24,461 nt of DNA. Source: 1-14-2-50-31-20 sp965370315. GTDB lineage: Bacteria > Bacteroidota > Ignavibacteria > Ignavibacteriales > Melioribacteraceae. Below are positions 22,642 to 24,461 of this stretch, piece after piece. Made by a program: the position numbers and the translations under genes. The notes below the pieces were generated by a model, which was not told the origin of the DNA, searched no databases, and worked only from the letters and a program-made list of their open reading frames with translations. How positions within the stretch are numbered: the first letter of the stretch is position 1; each line of letters opens with the position of its first letter. Where the stretch lies: NCBI GenBank assembly GCA_965370315.1, contig CBDUTO010000061.1:1-24461 (forward strand). The letters run 5' to 3'.

Positions 22642-23922
22642 TTAATCTATTATTTCAAAACCAGTATATTTTTGGAGAACCTTAGGGACTATTATTTTCC
22701 CTTCTGGAGTTTGATAGTTTTCCATAATTGAAACCATCAAACGGCTTGTTGCTAATCCAGAGCCATTAAGTGTGTGTATGAATTCTGCTTTTTTCTCGTC
22801 TTTCTTTTTGAAACGAATTTTTGCACGTCTTGCTTGGAAGCTCTCAAAATTACTGCATGAAGAGGCTTCGAGCCATTTATCTTCTGCAGGAGACCATGTT
22901 TCGATATCGAAACATTTTGCTGCTGCAAAACTTAAATCACCGGTGCAGAGTTCTAAAATTCTATATGGAATTTTTAATTCATGTAAAATATCTTCAACAT
23001 CTCTAACAAGATTATTCAATTCATCGTATGAAGTTTCTGGCTTTACAAATTTCACCATCTCTACTTTGTTAAATTGATGTGTTCGTAAAAATCCTTTAGA
23101 ATCAGCACCATATGAGCCGGCTTCTCTTCTGAAACATGGAGTGTATCCAGTATAATTAATAGGGAGCTCATCTTCGCTTAAAATTTCATCACGATGCATG
23201 TTTGTTATTGGAACTTCTGCTGTTGGAATTGCATAGAGGTCATCTTTTTCAGCATGATACATATCATCTGCCATTTTAGGTAGTTGTCCAGTTCCTTTCA
23301 TTGATTCAGCATTTACAAACAATGGAGGAATAATTTCTGTATAGCCATGTTTGTCAATGTGATAATCGAGCATAAAACTAATTAATGCTCTCTCAAGTCT
23401 AGCACCTTTGCCAACATAAACTGGAAATCCTGACCCAGTAATTTTTGCACCGCGTTCAAAATCTAGAATATTTAATTTCTTTCCTAGCTCTAGATGGTCA
23501 AGAATAGGCTCGTTGATTTCAAATGAAAATCCTTCAGGAAGCCATTGTTTTGTTTCAACATTGCTGGTTTCATTTTTGCCAACAGGAACAGAAGAATGGG
23601 GAAGATTAGGAACCCACATTTGCAAGTTTGTTAAGTTCTCTGTAACAGTGCGGACTGAATCATCAAGATTTTTTATGTCCTCTCCAAGTTGCTTCATCTC
23701 TGCAATTATTTCATCAGCGTTTTCGCCTGCTTTTTTAAGTTTTCCAACTTCTGCAGAAACTTTATTCTTCTGTGCTTTTTTCTCTTCTACTTCAGTAAGT
23801 AGAGATCGACGTTTTCCATCTAGTTCAAGAATTTCATCAACGGTATTGTTTTTTTCGTTCTTGTTAAGAATACCAGTTTTTACTAATTCAGGATTTTCTC
23901 TAATTAATTTTATGTCTAACAT
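22642..23922 (-). CDS. serS: Seryl-tRNA synthetase
   Basis: The 426-residue class II enzyme charges tRNA-Ser (and tRNA-Sec where present) with serine. The N-terminal tRNA-binding arm, about residues 28-100, is a long antiparallel coiled coil rich in Lys and Glu. The catalytic part shows motif 1 around HGYTEIIPPLF (192-202), the serine-binding TAE (234-236), motif 2 CFRREAGSYGADSKGFLRTH (263-282) and motif 3 NGSGLATSRLMVSIMENYQ (386-404, Arg394). Length and order are as in other bacterial SerRS. A GGAG precedes the ATG. It is a single-gene transcription unit with a terminator behind it and an inverted-repeat leader in front. Confidence 0.97.
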   Translation of the reverse strand: MLDIKLIRENPELVKTGILNKNEKNNTVDEILELDGKRRSLLTEVEEKKAQKNKVSAEVGKLKKAGENADEIIAEMKQLGEDIKNLDDSVRTVTENLTNLQMWVPNLPHSSVPVGKNETSNVETKQWLPEGFSFEINEPILDHLELGKKLNILDFERGAKITGSGFPVYVGKGARLERALISFMLDYHIDKHGYTEIIPPLFVNAESMKGTGQLPKMADDMYHAEKDDLYAIPTAEVPITNMHRDEILSEDELPINYTGYTPCFRREAGSYGADSKGFLRTHQFNKVEMVKFVKPETSYDELNNLVRDVEDILHELKIPYRILELCTGDLSFAAAKCFDIETWSPAEDKWLEASSCSNFESFQARRAKIRFKKKDEKKAEFIHTLNGSGLATSRLMVSIMENYQTPEGKIIVPKVLQKYTGFEIID

Positions 23923-23958
23923 TTTTTCTCCATGTACAAAATAGGACGCTGATTATTT

Positions 23959-23998
23959 TTGATTAATCATGAAAGGGCATGATTGAACTTCTAATCAA
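23959..23998. repeat. Inverted repeat in the serS leader
   Basis: Outer arms TTGATTA (23959-23965) and TAATCAA (23992-23998) enclose ATCATG (23966-23971) and CATGAT (23978-23983). On the serS transcript this could fold about 40 nt before the start codon. No T-box features are seen. Confidence 0.4.
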
Positions 23999-24057
23999 TG
24001 TTTATTCTACCTTTGAATTCATTATTAAAACTTTATTTTAAATTATTGTTTTCAAAC

Positions 24058-24087
24058 TGTCATTCCCGAATGTTTTTATCGGGAATC
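24058..24087 (+). repeat. 30-bp palindromic repeat, left copy at the GIY-YIG unit
   Basis: TGTCATTCCCGA, a loop of ATGTTTTTA, then TCGGGAATC; the ATTCCCGA/TCGGGAAT arms form an 8-bp hairpin. The reverse complement of this copy occurs at 24424-24453 with one difference in 30 positions. Confidence 0.88.
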
Positions 24088-24102
24088 TGTTAGGTTGCTC
24101 TA

Positions 24103-24387
24103 TTAAATTTCCAAACTCAAATCTTCCCATTCTGGATTCGCTTTTTCAATAAGAGCAATCTTCCAAGCTCTATTCCACTTTTTTAATTTCTTTTCTCGTT
24201 CAATAGCGGATTTAATGTCAAACGTCATTTCAAAATAAACTAAGGTTTTGATGTTATATCTTTTTGTAAAACCATCAATTAGTCCATTCTTATGTTCATA
24301 TAATCTGCGTATTAAATTATTTGTAACACCAATGTAAATCGTTCCTCTTTTCTTATTCGATAATATATAAACAAAGTAATTATTCAT
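24103..24387 (-). CDS. Small GIY-YIG nuclease domain protein
   Basis: The 94-residue protein is a complete single-domain GIY-YIG endonuclease of the UvrC/YhbQ type. Visible are FVYILSNK (Tyr7 in the GIY part), TIYIGVTN (YIG at 18-20), NLIRRLYEHKNG (Arg27), and IEREKKLKKWNRAWKIALIE with the catalytic Glu at about 63-65. The end NPEWEDL is usual for this small family. Natural substrates are not known; related proteins cut branched or flap DNA, or act as homing nucleases. No Shine-Dalgarno site is seen. The gene is enclosed by two inverted 30-bp repeats, and its neighbours beyond the right end are outside the window. Confidence 0.92.
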   Translation of the reverse strand: MNNYFVYILSNKKRGTIYIGVTNNLIRRLYEHKNGLIDGFTKRYNIKTLVYFEMTFDIKSAIEREKKLKKWNRAWKIALIEKANPEWEDLSLEI

Positions 24388-24423
24388 TTATTTTTAGCAA
24401 AATAATTAAAAAGACTTAATAGG

Positions 24424-24453
24424 GATTCCCGATAAAAACATTCGGGACTGACA
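24424..24453 (-). repeat. 30-bp palindromic repeat, right copy at the GIY-YIG unit
   Basis: This is the inverted copy of 24058-24087 (29 of 30 positions equal). Together they bound a 396-bp unit that holds only the GIY-YIG gene. Confidence 0.88.
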
Positions 24454-24461
24454 AAACAGCC

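Noticed and set aside
23923..24057. T-box riboswitch upstream of serS
   Set aside because: No T-box sequence, no specifier loop and no terminator/antiterminator pair with a T-run.

Overview
The window looks like chromosomal DNA of an AT-rich, Gram-negative member of the Bacteroidota/Ignavibacteriota/Chlorobiota group. This is inferred from the low GC, two lipoproteins with a short signal and Cys lipobox, an outer-membrane-type barrel protein, weak or absent Shine-Dalgarno sites in front of many genes, and two promoters of the form TTTG-N19/20-TATTTTTG that fit the Bacteroidota -33/-7 consensus (TTTG / TAnnTTTG). I cannot name a genus. No tRNA, rRNA, CRISPR array, transposase or integrase is visible.

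Layout. 1-2806: the end of a possible hotdog-fold gene, a lipoprotein erythromycin-esterase homologue, a small lipoprotein and palindromic repeats. 2807-5185: a pyrimidine nucleoside phosphorylase (deoA type) divergent from a probable barrel protein, with a 14-bp perfect palindrome between them. 5191-5663: a decayed BRO/antirepressor-like gene. 5758-10052: peptidase T, then after a strong terminator a tight plus-strand row of methyltransferase, GNAT acetyltransferase and long-chain acyl-CoA ligase. 10101-12427 (minus): a membrane sensor-like protein split from its AlbA_2 domain by one in-frame TAA, and a thioredoxin-like peroxiredoxin relative. 12549-14579: a four-part fusion of chorismate mutase, prephenate dehydratase, ACT and DAHP synthase. 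14722-16609: a small unknown protein, a DinB-like protein, a truncated DUF1697 gene and fructose-1,6-bisphosphatase. 16868-20411: two overlapping genes for a heterodimeric ABC exporter. 20592-22366: an mrr-dinD operon with its own promoter. 22642-23922: seryl-tRNA synthetase. 24058-24453: a GIY-YIG nuclease gene enclosed by 30-bp inverted palindromic repeats.

Most genes are housekeeping or metabolic and stand alone or in pairs. The accessory parts are the mrr-dinD pair, the GIY-YIG unit, the repeat copies, and at least four broken or truncated genes (hotdog, BRO-like, AlbA_2 sensor, DUF1697). They suggest a chromosome that has taken up and is losing small elements. The strongest leads are the CM-PDT-ACT-DAHPS fusion, which would join the first step and the phenylalanine branch of the aromatic pathway in one chain; the nonsense codon between sensor and AlbA_2 domain; the mrr-dinD operon; and the repeat-bounded GIY-YIG unit.
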